From NCBI RefSeq assembly GCF_964340395.1, contig NC_135553.1, positions 7,349,501-7,413,500 on the forward strand: DNA of 64,000 nt, written 5' to 3'. Both the position numbers and the translations under genes were made by a program. The DNA is from Glandiceps talaboti. Taxonomy: Eukaryota > Hemichordata > Enteropneusta > Spengelidae. The notes beneath the pieces are model-generated. The model was not told the origin of the DNA. It made no database searches and was given only the letters and a program-made list of their open reading frames with translations. The first letter of the stretch is position 1, and each line of letters starts with the position of its first letter. Shown here piece after piece: positions 26,101 to 39,216 of the stretch.

Positions 26101-28986
26101 TATTGGTAGTTGACCTTTCTCGTCAGATACCCACGTCAGTTGTGGGAATTTCTTTACCAGGTAGATGCAAGTTTCAGCTGCATCGCACTTGAACGCTACG
26201 TGTAAAGCCGAGTCCTAGTCAAGAATACAAATGGAGAGTAATAATAATAAAAGAGTAGAATTGCATTCTTGCTACTCTAACGAAGAGTTGAGTGTGTGTA
26301 TAACCAGTACAAATGGGACACTTTTGACATAAAATACATAAAGCCCTAATAGGTATAACGTTTTTTGCAAAGAGCCACAAACCCTTTACATGAAAGAGTT
26401 CAACCACTCAGGTAAGCTGCCAGTGAGTTATCCTCCACCAGTCATTAATGGTACTGTGCACACTGGCTTGATATCATGTGTGTAACATTTGCGAAAGAGA
26501 CGGACATATTTCTTATTTGTCAACAAATTATACATTTATGGAAACATGCTTCTGCAAGTACATGTACGTAATACAACAACGACATGAAAGTCGAATAAAA
26601 AAAAGACAGTTTTACTACTGAATCGCCAGGGACACCAGCACTGGCATACATTACTGTATTACGTTGATTTGTGATTCTGTGCAAACAGTAACTGTTATCT
26701 GTATTCAATATGTACATTTAACGTACCCCTTCAGAGTTCAAACATTTCAGATCGTCATCATCATACGTGGAAATAAGGTAACGTATGGTGTCCAAGTCAT
26801 TCTTCATGGCTACTGCTGAAAAGTCGTCCGCCTTTACACAATCGTGATAACAGAAATTAAATGACAGTAAATATCAATTGACTTATACAATGTGTGTGTT
26901 ATGATCTCAGAAATCAGATAGGGGTAGGGGGTGGCATTTTTGTATAGTATTGGTGTATGTATATCTATGTTCAGGACGTTTTATGTCTCTCTAAAGCAAG
27001 GGCACAATGCTAACTTACTTACATGTATACTCGTCATGGGACGAAGCAATTCAACACTTAGGTATATCCTACCAAGAATCAAAGAGCCCATTTTTTTCAT
27101 TTTGTCAGTTTTAGTGAGTTACGTATACGAGTCATACAAGCTATTGTTTGGTTCTCACATAACGATGACGTATCAGCTAAGAAGCAAACCAAAAACTGAC
27201 CCACAATGTCAATCGAGGGGTTTAATTTGTTCCCCAAGAGTTTTCTCTCTCACTTTTACCTATCTTCTGGAGTAAGCGACTGTCCTAAGTGATCTCGTCA
27301 GTGTACACGTGCCTGACAATATCGATTGAACTGTTCTTAGATTTTTGTAAACAACAACGAGAAATACAGACCTAAATGCAAACAATTTACAAAAATAACT
27401 ATATATTGATCACGTCTATAGTACTGGTAAGAGCTAATAACAATGTGCGTTACCCGTATTTCACGATGATTTTGTCCAACGTATTATATATGGCCGTGAG
27501 TATATTTGCGAACTTGCACTTTTAAACAACTTTTCTATAAATTTGTGTATACATGTCATATGCATCATCTGTAAAAAAAAATTTAGTTCGATGATTGATA
27601 TGTTTCTATGGTGATGTGCACTTACCTTATTGACAGCTTGATCACGTCGACTTAGTTTGACGTTGACTTTAAAGAGAAGGTTGTCACGTTTTTCAGCCAA
27701 TAATTTTGGAAAACCTGTACAGGCATCATGATGTGGGAAGAATGCAGTCAATACCATATAAGTAGCCCCAGCGATTTCAGATAACTGCTGTTTACCTTTA
27801 TTGCAGACAAAACAGATACAAACATGAAATCTTTTGATGTAGCTATGATATGTTTGATGTAGAGATTTTGTTATTAAAACATTTAGTGGAACACCTAGCA
27901 AGTAGGGAAGTATTATGGAGTATTTGACGCTGTAACGATAATTGGTATCTTTGAAAGTATGAAAAGTCACTATCGATGGTTTTCAAGTTACTTGAAGTGT
28001 CTACAATTCATGTTTCGTTTTCTTTTGCCGATTATCCGAACGTCGATTATCCGAATAGTTCGGTTATCAGAACGTGCCACATGTCATTAAATTTTTCAGA
28101 GTTTAATGCAAAGGTTCCATTGTTCACAAACAGTATACTGACAGTCCTTGAAAAATGTAACAAGTGTACCCATCTCTTGTAATCTCTGAATACATTCCCT
28201 CTAAAGTGAAAATCATACTCCAAACCACTTCATTTTATACTCAGAAGGTAGCAAGTCAGTCCAGACCATGAATTCTCCCTGCTTGGTCGCTAGCTTGGCA
28301 AAAACAAGTATTGGTAGGAAATAAAACTAGGCGTTGACGTGTCCTGTGTATTTTAATACCAAGTGACTATAATATGGTGTCTTGCAAAGTGTATGCTCCA
28401 GTCTTTACTTTGGTTGACTGAAAAATTGTCTGGAATTGAAATAGTGGCGTGCAAAATTCTCCAGTTTTACGATGTTACATATTTGACACATTACATTATG
28501 TTATGTTTCTATTTCTACGCAATACATTTACCTCCAACTAAATCTGAAGTCCACAAGTCGCCATTGCTTCCTCTTTTGGTGAATAACCTCCATTTTATGT
28601 AGCAATGATTGATTAGAAACGAGATCTCTCCATCGTCAATTCCGTGGGCGCCAAAATCAAACTTCCATGCGAGGAATGGATAAGTGTCTTTCTGTAAAGA
28701 AGATGAACATTTCACACTATTTGGAAGAAGCTAATACTAACCAGCTCTGTGTTATACGAAATGTGTTCCCAGAACTCCGACACGTCTTCACCCCGAGTCT
28801 GTATTGGTGTTCTCGGAGCGCATATTTCCAGACTGAACTACTAATTTTCCATTATGAGTCACTGTACCTCACTATACGATGGAAATCTAATCAAATTCAA
28901 CAACCTTTAACCTGTGTCAATTTATGTAGTTGAATTATAGACCCCATGTGTGTTAGCTTGTGAAAAGTCGTATTGCTAGTACACAG

Positions 28987-29019
<33 letters not shown>

Positions 29020-30503
29020 TGTATACTGCTATCATTCAAATCTTTACAAGGACAGGTCGTAAAGTTGAGATGAATATTTCGGTATCGACGGATGGAATAA
29101 GGCATTATTTATTATTTATTACCTTTGTACACAATGGCAGACACACTCTATTAACAATGCTCAAGTTTATAGCTGTTTGCTTCTGGTTTGTTTTAAACAA
29201 CCTGTTGTATGTTGTTTCAAATGCATATATCTGGTCCATTAAAGAAAGAAGGGGATGATTTCTTACTAGCAACGAGGAACGTTTTGTGCCTGTATGCCGC
29301 TCTGAAAATTTGTTGTGACTTTGCCCATTGAAAAACAGTCGAATTGTTGACCGATATCGCTAGTCACTAGCATCTCAATCTTCATGTTTATACTACTTTT
29401 TCATGAAATAAGTTTTTAAAACAGGGTTACAATGTAGAGACTTATATTATTGCAGAATGAAATTAAATATATCCTCCACTTATGTACGACTGCCTCATGG
29501 GCAATTTATAGTTAGTATAAGTTATAGCCACTATACACGCTATAGTATATAAACCATGTGTGAACTGTGACACGACTTTAGTCGCCGTATACAAACAAAT
29601 AAAGTCAATCGCATTGTTCTTACAACACACGATAACATCAGGGTCAAAACACTCAAGACTTGTATTGATGCTAAAAGGCAATTTATTTTGTGACACATTG
29701 GTACCGCAACATTTTATGTCACGTACACATAGAAAAGAAAACCTGATAATATTTTGATTATTATGTAATGTATTGCATAACAGTTGACGAAAATTAGAAA
29801 TAATCATATCTAAATAATTCATATGGCTATTGGAAGTACAACATTTCTCATAGATTAAGGCATCCTAATACTGCAGTAGCCTGGAGTGCTCGGTCTTTTT
29901 GTAATACAGAAATGAAATGCCCTGTAAAACATGGATTCTAGCCGAAGCTAATGTTTCCTTATTCAATATGTTGATTATAATTCTGATATAAAGTCATTCC
30001 AAGAAGGTCGCACATTTTGAGAGAACTAAAAATGATTATTTCACACTAACCGAGCATTTTTTACCATCCGTTATTCCATGTTGATGGTAAATCCCACTTG
30101 TCAAGTCTCCCAGTCTGTCCATGAACACGTTGTCATGATTTAATCTCTGGTATTCGTTGTGTTGAAGTGAGTATTGGAGTTGAAATTCCCCATGTTGACG
30201 TTCAGTTCGAGTCAGGGTATACACTTCTCCTGTTGGTTTGCAAAAACGCTGAAAAATAAAACAAATCAAACACCTGTACATGAGGATTACATTAACGCAT
30301 ATACTGCGTCGAGTACTCGGTAACAAAATGCCAATGCTGAACTCGCTTGTGGTACCTCTATTGTTCCAGTATCTGTAGAAAGATAAACACGGTGGCGAGC
30401 AGAGTTCTGAAATTGTAAACGGACAACCATATTCAAGTCTATTAGAACAGAACAGACAACCTACCAAACGTTCATGTGGCAGGACAACATTAGTGGTGGC
30501 CAT
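23122..30503 (-). CDS. KAP-family P-loop NTPase with ankyrin-like repeats, complete, 8 exons
   Basis: Exons in transcript order: 30465-30503, 30051-30248, 28532-28691, 27626-27795, 26727-26831, 26031-26214, 25512-25703, 23122-24881. Phases agree; 2808 nt, 935 aa. Residues 1-189 are an unrecognised region. Residues 190-285 look like two to three weak ankyrin repeats (GDSALHVAFKCDAAETC). The KAP domain follows: Walker A APWESGKS at 335-342, the family motif FVKFNAWEYAGTDTLWAGIV near 396-415, two hydrophobic segments near 463-518, and Walker B VVITVDDLDK near 581-590. Membrane segments between Walker A and B are the KAP hallmark (Kidins220/ARMS, NKPD1; bacterial PifA acts in phage exclusion). 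Walker A has alanine where glycine is usual at its first position. Weakest junctions are the exon 4 acceptor (poor pyrimidine tract) and the exon 2 donor (GTTAGT). Role in this animal unknown. Confidence 0.85.
25024..25154. mobile_element. hAT-like MITE, 115 bp, with 8 bp target duplication
   Basis: The element 25032-25146 is almost one hairpin: TAGTCTAGTTCCTAACAGG at the left, CCTGTCAGGAACTAGACTA at the right, with inner arms pairing CGTATTACGTACTACA to TGTAGTACGTAATACG. It is flanked on both sides by AGAGGCTA (25024-25031 and 25147-25154). An 8 bp duplication is typical of hAT-type elements. It lies in the last KAP intron. Confidence 0.85.
28988..29018. repeat. (TA)n microsatellite in KAP intron
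   Basis: About 15 TA units. Confidence 0.95.
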
Positions 30504-30541
30504 TTCACCATCCGACACCGTCCGACCTTCTCGTTGTAATG

Positions 30542-30550
30542 GTTATAGAC
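30542..30550 (-). promoter_or_regulatory. Possible TATA-like box of the KAP gene
   Basis: The minus strand reads GTCTATAACC about 40 bases before the ATG at 30503. Position is plausible for a short 5' UTR, but the match is imperfect and alternative upstream exons cannot be excluded. Confidence 0.3.
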
Positions 30551-31506
30551 TTTCGTAACTGTAAACATTTCACCTGCTTGGCAACAGTTATTTACGACAA
30601 GGTCTTTCAAGAGGCAATTGAATGATTCCGTCGTCATCAGGTTGTGTTTACCGATCGATCGAGATGTTGTAAATTTTCTTTGAGATTGGGCCGAACATAA
30701 TTATATATATATAAGTTCTTAGACGTACACGACTATCGTACATTAGTTTGTATATGTCCTCCTCCGGTCCATGACATCTGTATTTGACACTGTTCATTGC
30801 TATACCAATTATCTTGAAAACTTAGCAGTCGTCCGATTATAGCCTCTAATCTTGTCATATCCAAATTTAATCAAATCAACGGGCAACAGAAAATACCCAC
30901 ACAGATTAGTACTGATAACACGTATAGACGCAGGGAACATAAACTTTGGGTTCTGTAGAGTCTATTGCCAAGAAACACCAAATTGAAACTCTTTCACCTC
31001 TGTTGTTCTTTGAGTGGTACACTTTTGCCTCATGGGTCTCAGCTGATATACATGAATATTCATTAGATGAACAATACATATTCATGGTTATTTATCTGAA
31101 GAAAATAAACACTAATAAGGCGTCAAGAATATTCAACGTTCATGTTTCTTGGCAAATTTTACTTAAATTTTACAAATTAACCCACACTTGAAAGAATAGG
31201 ATACTATATAAGGCAGGACGGTTTACGTGTAAAAACTAAGCGTTCATGAAGGATATATTTTCTTCGACTCTCAAAGTATTGACAATGGCTTCATACACGT
31301 TTGGTGTAGTTGTACTCTTAAGACCCCTGGTAGTACCGAAGATTTTACTCCTCAACCGACAGCAATTTATAGCGAAGTTGGAGTTACTGTAGTTCAAACT
31401 GCATAATAAAATGTCTTTTGTCCGCTCTTTGGTTTTATATCGAAATCGATAGACTGGTAGTAAATGCTATTTATGAACTCACCAGTTTGTATACTTTCTT
31501 TGTTTG

Positions 31507-31576
31507 CCCATAGACCCTACGCCCCACTTCTGAATCAACTGTTCACCCATAGACCCGTTGGTGTAGGGTCTATGGT
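31507..31576. repeat. Short direct and inverted repeat hairpin
   Basis: CCATAGACCCTAC at 31508-31520 pairs perfectly with GTAGGGTCTATGG at 31563-31575. CCCATAGACCC also recurs directly inside the loop. Confidence 0.7.
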
Positions 31577-31724
31577 TCACCCAAGCATACAGCCACACGC
31601 TTCCCTTACACTCTGCACTCACACAATGAAGTTGAAAAAAACACCCTTTTATCATATCACATGAGTACTACGCCACATAGTAAAATCTTCGCCAACGAGA
31701 GTTGGACAGTGTTGTGTTTTCACC

Positions 31725-31726
<2 letters not shown>

Positions 31727-31794
<68 letters not shown>

Positions 31795-31869
31795 CGTCCG
31801 TCCTTTAGTCCGTCCGTCTTGGTCCGTCCGTCTGTCTGTCTGTCTGAGAGAGAGAGAGAGAGAGAGAGA
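31727..31869. repeat. TCTG / TCCG / GA compound microsatellite
   Basis: TCTG units to about 31790, CGTC units to 31840, then GA to 31869, abutting the exon copy that starts at 31871. Confidence 0.95.
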
Positions 31870-31870
31870 T

Positions 31871-31984
31871 AACATGATGACACCGCCGTCCTTCAATGTA
31901 CTGCCAACTCCCCATTACATGTATTGACATGGTTCTTTAATGACGCCGAAATTGTGGTAAGTTCTGTATTATAAAGACATGTTG
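31871..31984 (+). pseudogene. Detached copy of Ig-receptor exon 5 with its splice donor
   Basis: Nearly identical to 37323-37438, which is most of exon 5 and the start of intron 5 of the receptor gene. It is open in the same frame ([20 protein letters not shown]) and ends at the same donor GTG|GTAAGT (exon part to 31956). It lacks the exon's 5' part and acceptor. It sits exactly between two GA microsatellites. About 96% identical by eye, so the copy is recent. Confidence 0.85.
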
Positions 31985-32108
<124 letters not shown>

Positions 32109-33634
32109 TAGATAGACAGACAGAGGAGTCCGGGGTGAAGGCGGGGCTACACGAGGTATCTTACAGTCTGCCTCCGACACATGCGCGCAAACATGATCAC
32201 CGACACGCTACTACAGTTTCTGTTGTATATCACGATGCTTTGTTAGGAAACATTTCCACGCACCCGTCAGTTGTAGATCCACTTTACCTGATTGGACCAG
32301 TACTTAATATCATTATGTTATTATCATAACATTATTTTACATTACAGTTGGACTTTAACCTACCATGACAAATAAAAAGAATGTTGTGTTTCCGATTACT
32401 CTACCTTCTCTAGTTTCGCTACATACTTTGTTATGTATGATAAAACGACACATATACCAAAACAGATGGACTCCATGGAAACAGTTTCTTGCGACATTTT
32501 GTCTAAATTAATGAAAGGGCCACCATACAGAAATCAAAATATAGGCGCCCGCGTGTCTTCGGTCTAGTTGCAGTACATTAAAATGATTTTATCTAATTAA
32601 CTGGAAAATGGATGTATACCTTGCCGATACACTTCCCTGGGTGTCGTTCTACATCTAGGAGGTGCATGAGAGTTCGATCACTGCAATAATCTGGGATTGA
32701 ACTAACCATACTAATTATTGTTATGTGAATTCTTTACGAATGAACAATGCAATAACTTACATCACGATTACAGACTCTAAACTATTTGAAACCATGATGA
32801 CAGGCAAACTCGAAGCACTATAGTTTGTTTTGATATTATCCAACTATTTTACTATAAGTGGTAATTTGCGGCAATTGGCCGACATTTTGTGTAGTTTGTT
32901 CATTGTAACTTTACTGTATAGATGCTTTAAGAAAACCTCAAAAACAAAGCGATGAATATATATAAACACCAAATATTTCTAGAAGTGTTATACATTCTAA
33001 TACGTATACTTGGTTTTCCGATACCTATCTTCCCTCACTAGCATTCATATATAGCCTCGGACCATAAAGTCTGAGATAAAGCCGATCTCACAGACTCTTT
33101 GTGCTCATCTGAGTTTGGGTGAGATCCACTGAAATATAGAACTACGCCGCTATCGTTCTTTCTGTGATCGATCATGGTGTTTTGTTGTGAAAATTTTCCA
33201 CTGATCCACCACGTGCACTTACTACCTGATTGGACTACTGTGTTATCATATCAGACATTACCTTTAGACTATAAACCGACCAGGCCAAATAAAAAGAATT
33301 GTGTGTTTCCGATTACCCTACCCTATCTATTTTCACTCTCGACTTTGTCAAGTAGTTTAGTGATGGCGTGGTAATCAGCAGACTGGAATTAAGAAACACA
33401 CAAGCACGTATGCAAAAAGATGTTGTGACCCCCGCCCACCCCCGCCCCCCGCCCCCTCCCCAACCCCCAACCCCGCCAAAAGACTGAGTAAAGACTTGTC
33501 AAAGCCAATCCACTTTTGATAGTGAGCCGAAACACAAGATTATTTTTATTTGGCCCATTAATAACATTACCTCTGGACCCCGATCAATGAGGACAGTGTT
33601 TTGTAAACATTACATCACTCGTGACCGACAGACC

Positions 33635-33644
33635 TTATATATAA
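33635..33644 (+). promoter_or_regulatory. TATA box of the Ig receptor gene
   Basis: CCTTATATATAACAAAG. A plausible non-coding first exon starts about 30 bases downstream and ends at AAAAAG|GTAAGA (33732). It can splice to the acceptor CTATAG (34779-34780) just before the coding start. Confidence 0.5.
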
Positions 33645-34796
33645 CAAAGTTTTCGGCCAGAACTAGTAGTTGTGTACTTGTTTTAAGAGACACAACAACG
33701 TCGACTTAACGATATCACATATACACAAAAAGGTAAGACAACGTGTTTCTTTCAAATGACGTAGACTATAGAAATGATAATTATGTTGCTAGACTTCGAT
33801 ATTATTGTTTCACTTTCACTCGTATTTCCTGTACGATTGATGTCATGTTTCCTGTACGTACATCTTGCCGGTACACTAGCTGTCAGAACTAGAAAGTGCA
33901 TGAACATTTCGAGTTCGATCCTGCACCAAAAATATTTTCGAATGTCGTAATGCAGAGATTGAACTAATCGTACTTGTAGTTAACGTTGGTGTAACATATA
34001 TAGAAACAGTTGGAAATAAAAAAGAGCAAAAAGTCAGAAGTGCTGATGTAGTGCAGTCTAATTTCAGCTGTAAATGAGTGCAAAAACGATGTTATTCTGC
34101 AAATATCTTGACAAAAATAGGAAAAAACAATTAAGAAGCTAAAACTGATACTGTTACAGACACTGACATTGTCGAAACTAAAATACAATCCAGAAGCTCT
34201 AACGGCTTGCTTTGAACTATTTTAAGAGCAAGCGGTATTTGAATGTTTAGACCGATTTTTGTGTCGAAAAAATAAAACAACGAATCTTGAAAACATCAAA
34301 TATTTCAAGTTGATAAATTTAATACTTTGTTTGGCTAAACCACTCGTACATCATACACTTTCACTTTATATTATGTAATCTCCCTACTGAGCCATTTAAG
34401 ATGTTCCGATTTTACCAGTGCGAGTTATGTTTTTTAGAGTTTGGTTCCCCTACCGTAACACCGGCACTTCGATTGTACATTGTGTATTAAGGTCTTAGTT
34501 CATCATTTTAAGACATTACTTGGCTTTTTGTCAAAATACACATCGCAACATTGTCATAACTTATGCTTAGCTTGGTAACTCAAATTTGCATCAAATATAA
34601 ATCATCTTGTTAAATGTTACACAGACGTTTTATCCTGCTATAAGATCAGACGGTTCAAAGATCTTAACGTTACCAAGTAATGCTATGTAATCCACCGTTG
34701 ATATACAATGTGTCGCGAGATCATTGTCAGCGGGGCCTTACTCTAGAGGTAATTAAAATAAGTTTCGTTCTCAACTATAGGTCTGCATACTGGATA

Positions 34797-35901
34797 ATGT
34801 TAATGCACAAAACATTACGGCATACATTCGGACTGGTATTTTTACAAGCTTGTATTCTTGCCGCAAAGGAAACTCTTGGTTTGGTCAGATGCAACTTAGA
34901 CCGTAATGGTATGTATATTATACATTTAACTGCTTCAATCTCTACCTGTATCTTCATTGAATCATGGGAGTTTTTTTGCTTCTTAGACTTTGTTCCAAGA
35001 CTGTCATGTGATTGATTCAATTCTGAAACCATGCCAAGTTTGTTGCGCACATTTAATTCAGCGTCTCGTACCGTGGCATAGATGGTACATATTTCACTGA
35101 CACCGTGATAACCCCGATACCATAGCAAATCAAGCTAATTTTAGATTTCTTCCGAAATTCATTGGAACAATTCCAATTGTGTTGCGCACTTTAAATTCGT
35201 CTTACCCCCTACTCCCATCGATATGAATTCAACTGCGATGATATATTACATGACCACGCTTTCATTTTGTAAATAGTAAAACAGAGATTAGTCTAATGAT
35301 TTCAAGGTATTGCTAAGATAAGTTAAGAATTCGAAGACGTCCCATGTCATGTTTCGTTTATGCTGCGTTATCAGGTCACCTCAGCATTTATTCAAAATTT
35401 TCTGTCATTTTCAACTCTGATTAAAGTGACTGAATGATGTCATGGTAAGAAACAAAAAAATCAAATCAAATCAAACGATTACAATTGAAGCTATTATTTC
35501 ATTAAGTGTGATACTTATTCTTAGATATACCGTCTCAGAGTCTGGAATTATTCTAAGAAATTCAAAGTAAACAATATCAATTTCAAATTTATATTTCATA
35601 ACATACATAGGAAACATTTCCGTCTAGTCATATTTTTTATCAATAAATGGTAAGTTATTTCAAGACATATTAAATTATTATATGGTTCTTTTTAAATACT
35701 AGGAGTGCAATCTGTAGGAATTAAAGACATATATATTCCTCTGAACTATGACCTCTACGTGGAACCAGGCACAAACTTAATCTTAGACAGTGGAGTTACT
35801 GTAAACACATCCAGAGAAAATGTTTGTGTTACCAGAACCAGAACAGGTAAATAATGCTTGAAGTTGTTATACATGGTGTCCACGCACGCACGCACGCACG
35901 C

Positions 35902-35935
<34 letters not shown>

Positions 35936-35943
35936 GGACGGAC

Positions 35944-35999
<56 letters not shown>

Positions 36000-37606
36000 A
36001 GCAAGACTTTTTTGTATGTGATTTAGATGAATACGCCAATGACAAAACACTACATCTATCTAACAATGCTACATACATGCATGCGTTTGAATATTTGCAA
36101 CAAATAAAGAGAGCTGTAAGAAGGGACAAACATTTCACTTAAACATACACGTCTTTTTCATTTATCTAGACGGAACATCCGAGTCTATTGTGGGTTGTGA
36201 GTTTGAACCAAACGTCGAAGAAAAGCAACTCACACAAAACGAGCTGGTATCGTTTGATGGCCACTGGGCATTAAATGTATCCAACGTCCAGAATGATTAC
36301 GATGGGTCAACTTTTACATGGAAGTATAGTGACTCGGACGATTTGATAGGACAAACCACTGTCAATATTATTGGTAAGAAAAATAATAGAATTTATATTA
36401 AATACTTTGAATCCCAAATTATATAGGCCATTTTTTAGAATGTGAAACCTCCATGTAAACCCGCAATATATTAAAATATACATTTACATTTATCAATAAT
36501 ACCTAGTCACACGGAATATATCACAACTTCACGAGGCTTTGGACAACATTTAATAGTTCTATGAAGACAATTCGTTCTATTTCCTCTTTACATAAAGGCA
36601 TATCTCCAACGTAATTCTCACTACATCATTTTAGGTAAGCACATCGAGGTGTGGCAAGTTAACACTGAGTTCGGTAGATCCATGGCTGTGGTTTGGGAGC
36701 TGAACGAACTAGACGCAAAAGATGTCAGCTTCGAGTCGCCTGATGGAATGTTGTTCTTCTTTGAAAATGTCAATGGAGAACCAAGCAACTGTTATATGTA
36801 CAATGACAATGGAAATATTTTCTCTCTTCACGGAAATAATTTCATCGCTATAAACTTTGACAATGTCAGTTGTGATAACCGACACAACTACACATTTACA
36901 GTGTCTGTCAATGAATACCAAAGTTACAGTTCCTTCATAACACTTCAGATTAATGGTAGGTGTATATCTTCTTATTTATTCTCTCTACTTTCTCTTCGAC
37001 AGATGTTTTAAGAACTTCATGTTTTGATTCACAAGGCACCTTTCCAGGCTTTATTCCAGCATGTAAATTCTCACCAATCTAAATGAAAGACAACATGACC
37101 ATGGCCAGTTTTGCACCGTCACATGAGCACCATCTTTGTCGATTCATCACATTCATTTCACGAATTAAGTGTACATACGGTAACGAGTCATGGAATGAAA
37201 AAAATGCATCCTTTACAAGACTCTTGACAAGAGGCTGGTAGGTTTTTTCTCACTGCATGGCTTCTCCTATACTTTATTGTAGATAAACACAACATGTCTA
37301 TTCGTTTGACGCATCAACCGATACAACATGATGACACTGCCGTCCTTCAGTGTACTGCCAACTCCCCATTACATGCATTGACATGGTTCTTTAATGACGA
37401 CGAAATTGTGGTAAGTTCTGTATTATCAAGACATGTTGTGCAATATTTCTAGATTGTATATGTTAAAATGGTTTACAATGATTTTTGAAGGATTTATAAA
37501 CATGTAATATACACTTTAAAAACATCTGAAATGAGTGATCGAATTGAACTTTCAAATGAAAGTGAGATTTAGAGAGAGAGAGAGAGAGCGAGCGAGCGAG
37601 CGAGAG

Positions 37607-37701
<95 letters not shown>

Positions 37702-39216
37702 AGTAGGCAGGCAGGCAGAATACAACCATATACAGTAAGATATGATAATTTAAGTAGACGAGAGACGAGAATAGACACATATAGTGGCGAGACAAATAGG
37801 GACAGTTAGAAGCACACACTGATAAATGAACTACACTATAGCAACCAAATTACGAGTGATGATCATGACCTGAAAGAGAAAGACGAAATGTTCCAAATTC
37901 TTTCTTATAATGTATAACTGGTATTGGTATACTAGGTGAGAATAACATGTTTCTGTACTTTTACAGGATGATGACCGACATAATATCCAAACTAATGAGC
38001 TGGATAGCACTCTGTATATTTACAATGTTGGTTCTTCTGACTTGGGTACCTACTCATGTGTGGTCAAAAGTCAATGTTCTATGTCACACAAAGAATCCAT
38101 CAACCTTTATTTACCAGGTCAGTATGCTCACACATTATCATGTGAATTCAGCCTAAATTAGCACCATTCTTCCAAAATGATAACCAGATATTCTAATTAA
38201 TCGTTGTTGTTAAAACATTTCTCATTTTTCATGTACAGGTCATCTCAGCCCTACCACTAAACTACCTGCTACATGTACTTGGTTGTGTATCTCACCACCA
38301 AGTGAAGAGAATCAAGAGAACGACCAAACAATGACCACGCCACAGAAAAACAACTCTCGAGGCTGTCATGGCGACGAAGGTGTGTAAATACCACTTTCAA
38401 TTTTTTTAGTACTTGCAGTTAAGCTTTTATCATAAATTGCGAAGATATTAAACCGACTTTGAATTTCTAAAAGCAATGATCATGTTATTGACCCTTGTCA
38501 TTATTGACAATCCGGTTCTTTGCTAATGGCATTTGATGTGTACTTTTCTAGATGCTCATGGAATATATTAGAACTTACTTACCAAAACATTAATACCATG
38601 ACGCATGTGAATTACATGTACTCATGAACAAATTGGAAAGAGAGTACACCCATTTTGTTATTTTTTGCAGGGTGCATCCATCCCTTCTGTGATTTCAAGA
38701 ACACAATAACATACAACATCCTGGTGACCGTGTCAATGTTGTCATTATTGTCTTTGTGTGTATCTGTCGCATGTAATATTTGGATGTACCGCGACCGGTC
38801 AAGGCATCGCAAAGAGGTGAGTGTTTGCCTTAATCTTACATTTATAAAGTTACTCATGGCTATAATGTGGAATGTTAGAGTTGTTATGATATCGGATCAG
38901 GCGATCTACACATTGTTGTTACTATCGAATGTAAAGGGGATATTATGTACGATGCCTCCATTTCTAAATATGTAAAGTCATTTTAATGAATGATCACCTA
39001 TTGCTTCTCTTTAACAAATGTACTCGTGCTTCATTATCGACATAAAATGTAATTTATTCCATACATGACGGCATCGAAGTCACGTGACACACACACATCA
39101 TTGTACTAGGGATGAGGATATAACGAAATTTGTCTTCTTTTTTCCACTAATCATAGAAAACGCAAAAGGAGAAAGCATCCGGTGATTCGCTGTTAGGTTC
39201 ACAGTCTACTGCCTGA
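34797..39216 (+). CDS. Type I membrane receptor with immunoglobulin domains, complete, 9 coding exons
   Basis: Exons 34797-34908, 35703-35846, 36170-36373, 36635-36955, 37283-37410, 37967-38117, 38239-38379, 38671-38816, 39157-39216; 1407 nt, 468 aa. Junctions are GT-AG and phase 1, except phase 0 within the Ig domain split by exons 5/6 and before the last exon. Exon 1 gives a signal peptide ([13 protein letters not shown], cut near residue 27). Exons 2-4 (residues 38-260) are cysteine-containing extracellular segments, Ig-like but weak. Exons 5-6 (261-353) form a clear I-type Ig domain: [17 protein letters not shown]. Exon 7 is a Pro/Thr/Asn-rich stalk. Exon 8 has a single membrane helix (about 415-438) and a basic stop-transfer sequence [10 protein letters not shown]. 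The 29-residue tail has no ITAM/ITIM tyrosine. A surface recognition receptor is inferred; ligand unknown. Confidence 0.8.
35881..35998. repeat. Compound CGCA / CAGA / CGGA / CA microsatellite in receptor intron 2
   Basis: Successive blocks of CACG, ACAG, ACGG and AC units. Confidence 0.95.
37450..37697. repeat. Intron-5 segment plus (GA)n, duplicated at 40249-40475
   Basis: About 125 bases beginning AGATTGTATATGTTAAAAT and ending CTTTCAAATGA are followed directly by a GA tract. The same order occurs at 40249-40475. The shared unit ends where GA begins, as if the microsatellite were its tail. Confidence 0.75.

Noticed and set aside
33890-33930. GAGTTCGATCCTGCACCA, resembling a tRNA 3' end
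   Set aside because: No cloverleaf can be drawn from the preceding bases, and the text is part of a local duplication also seen at 32.65 kb.
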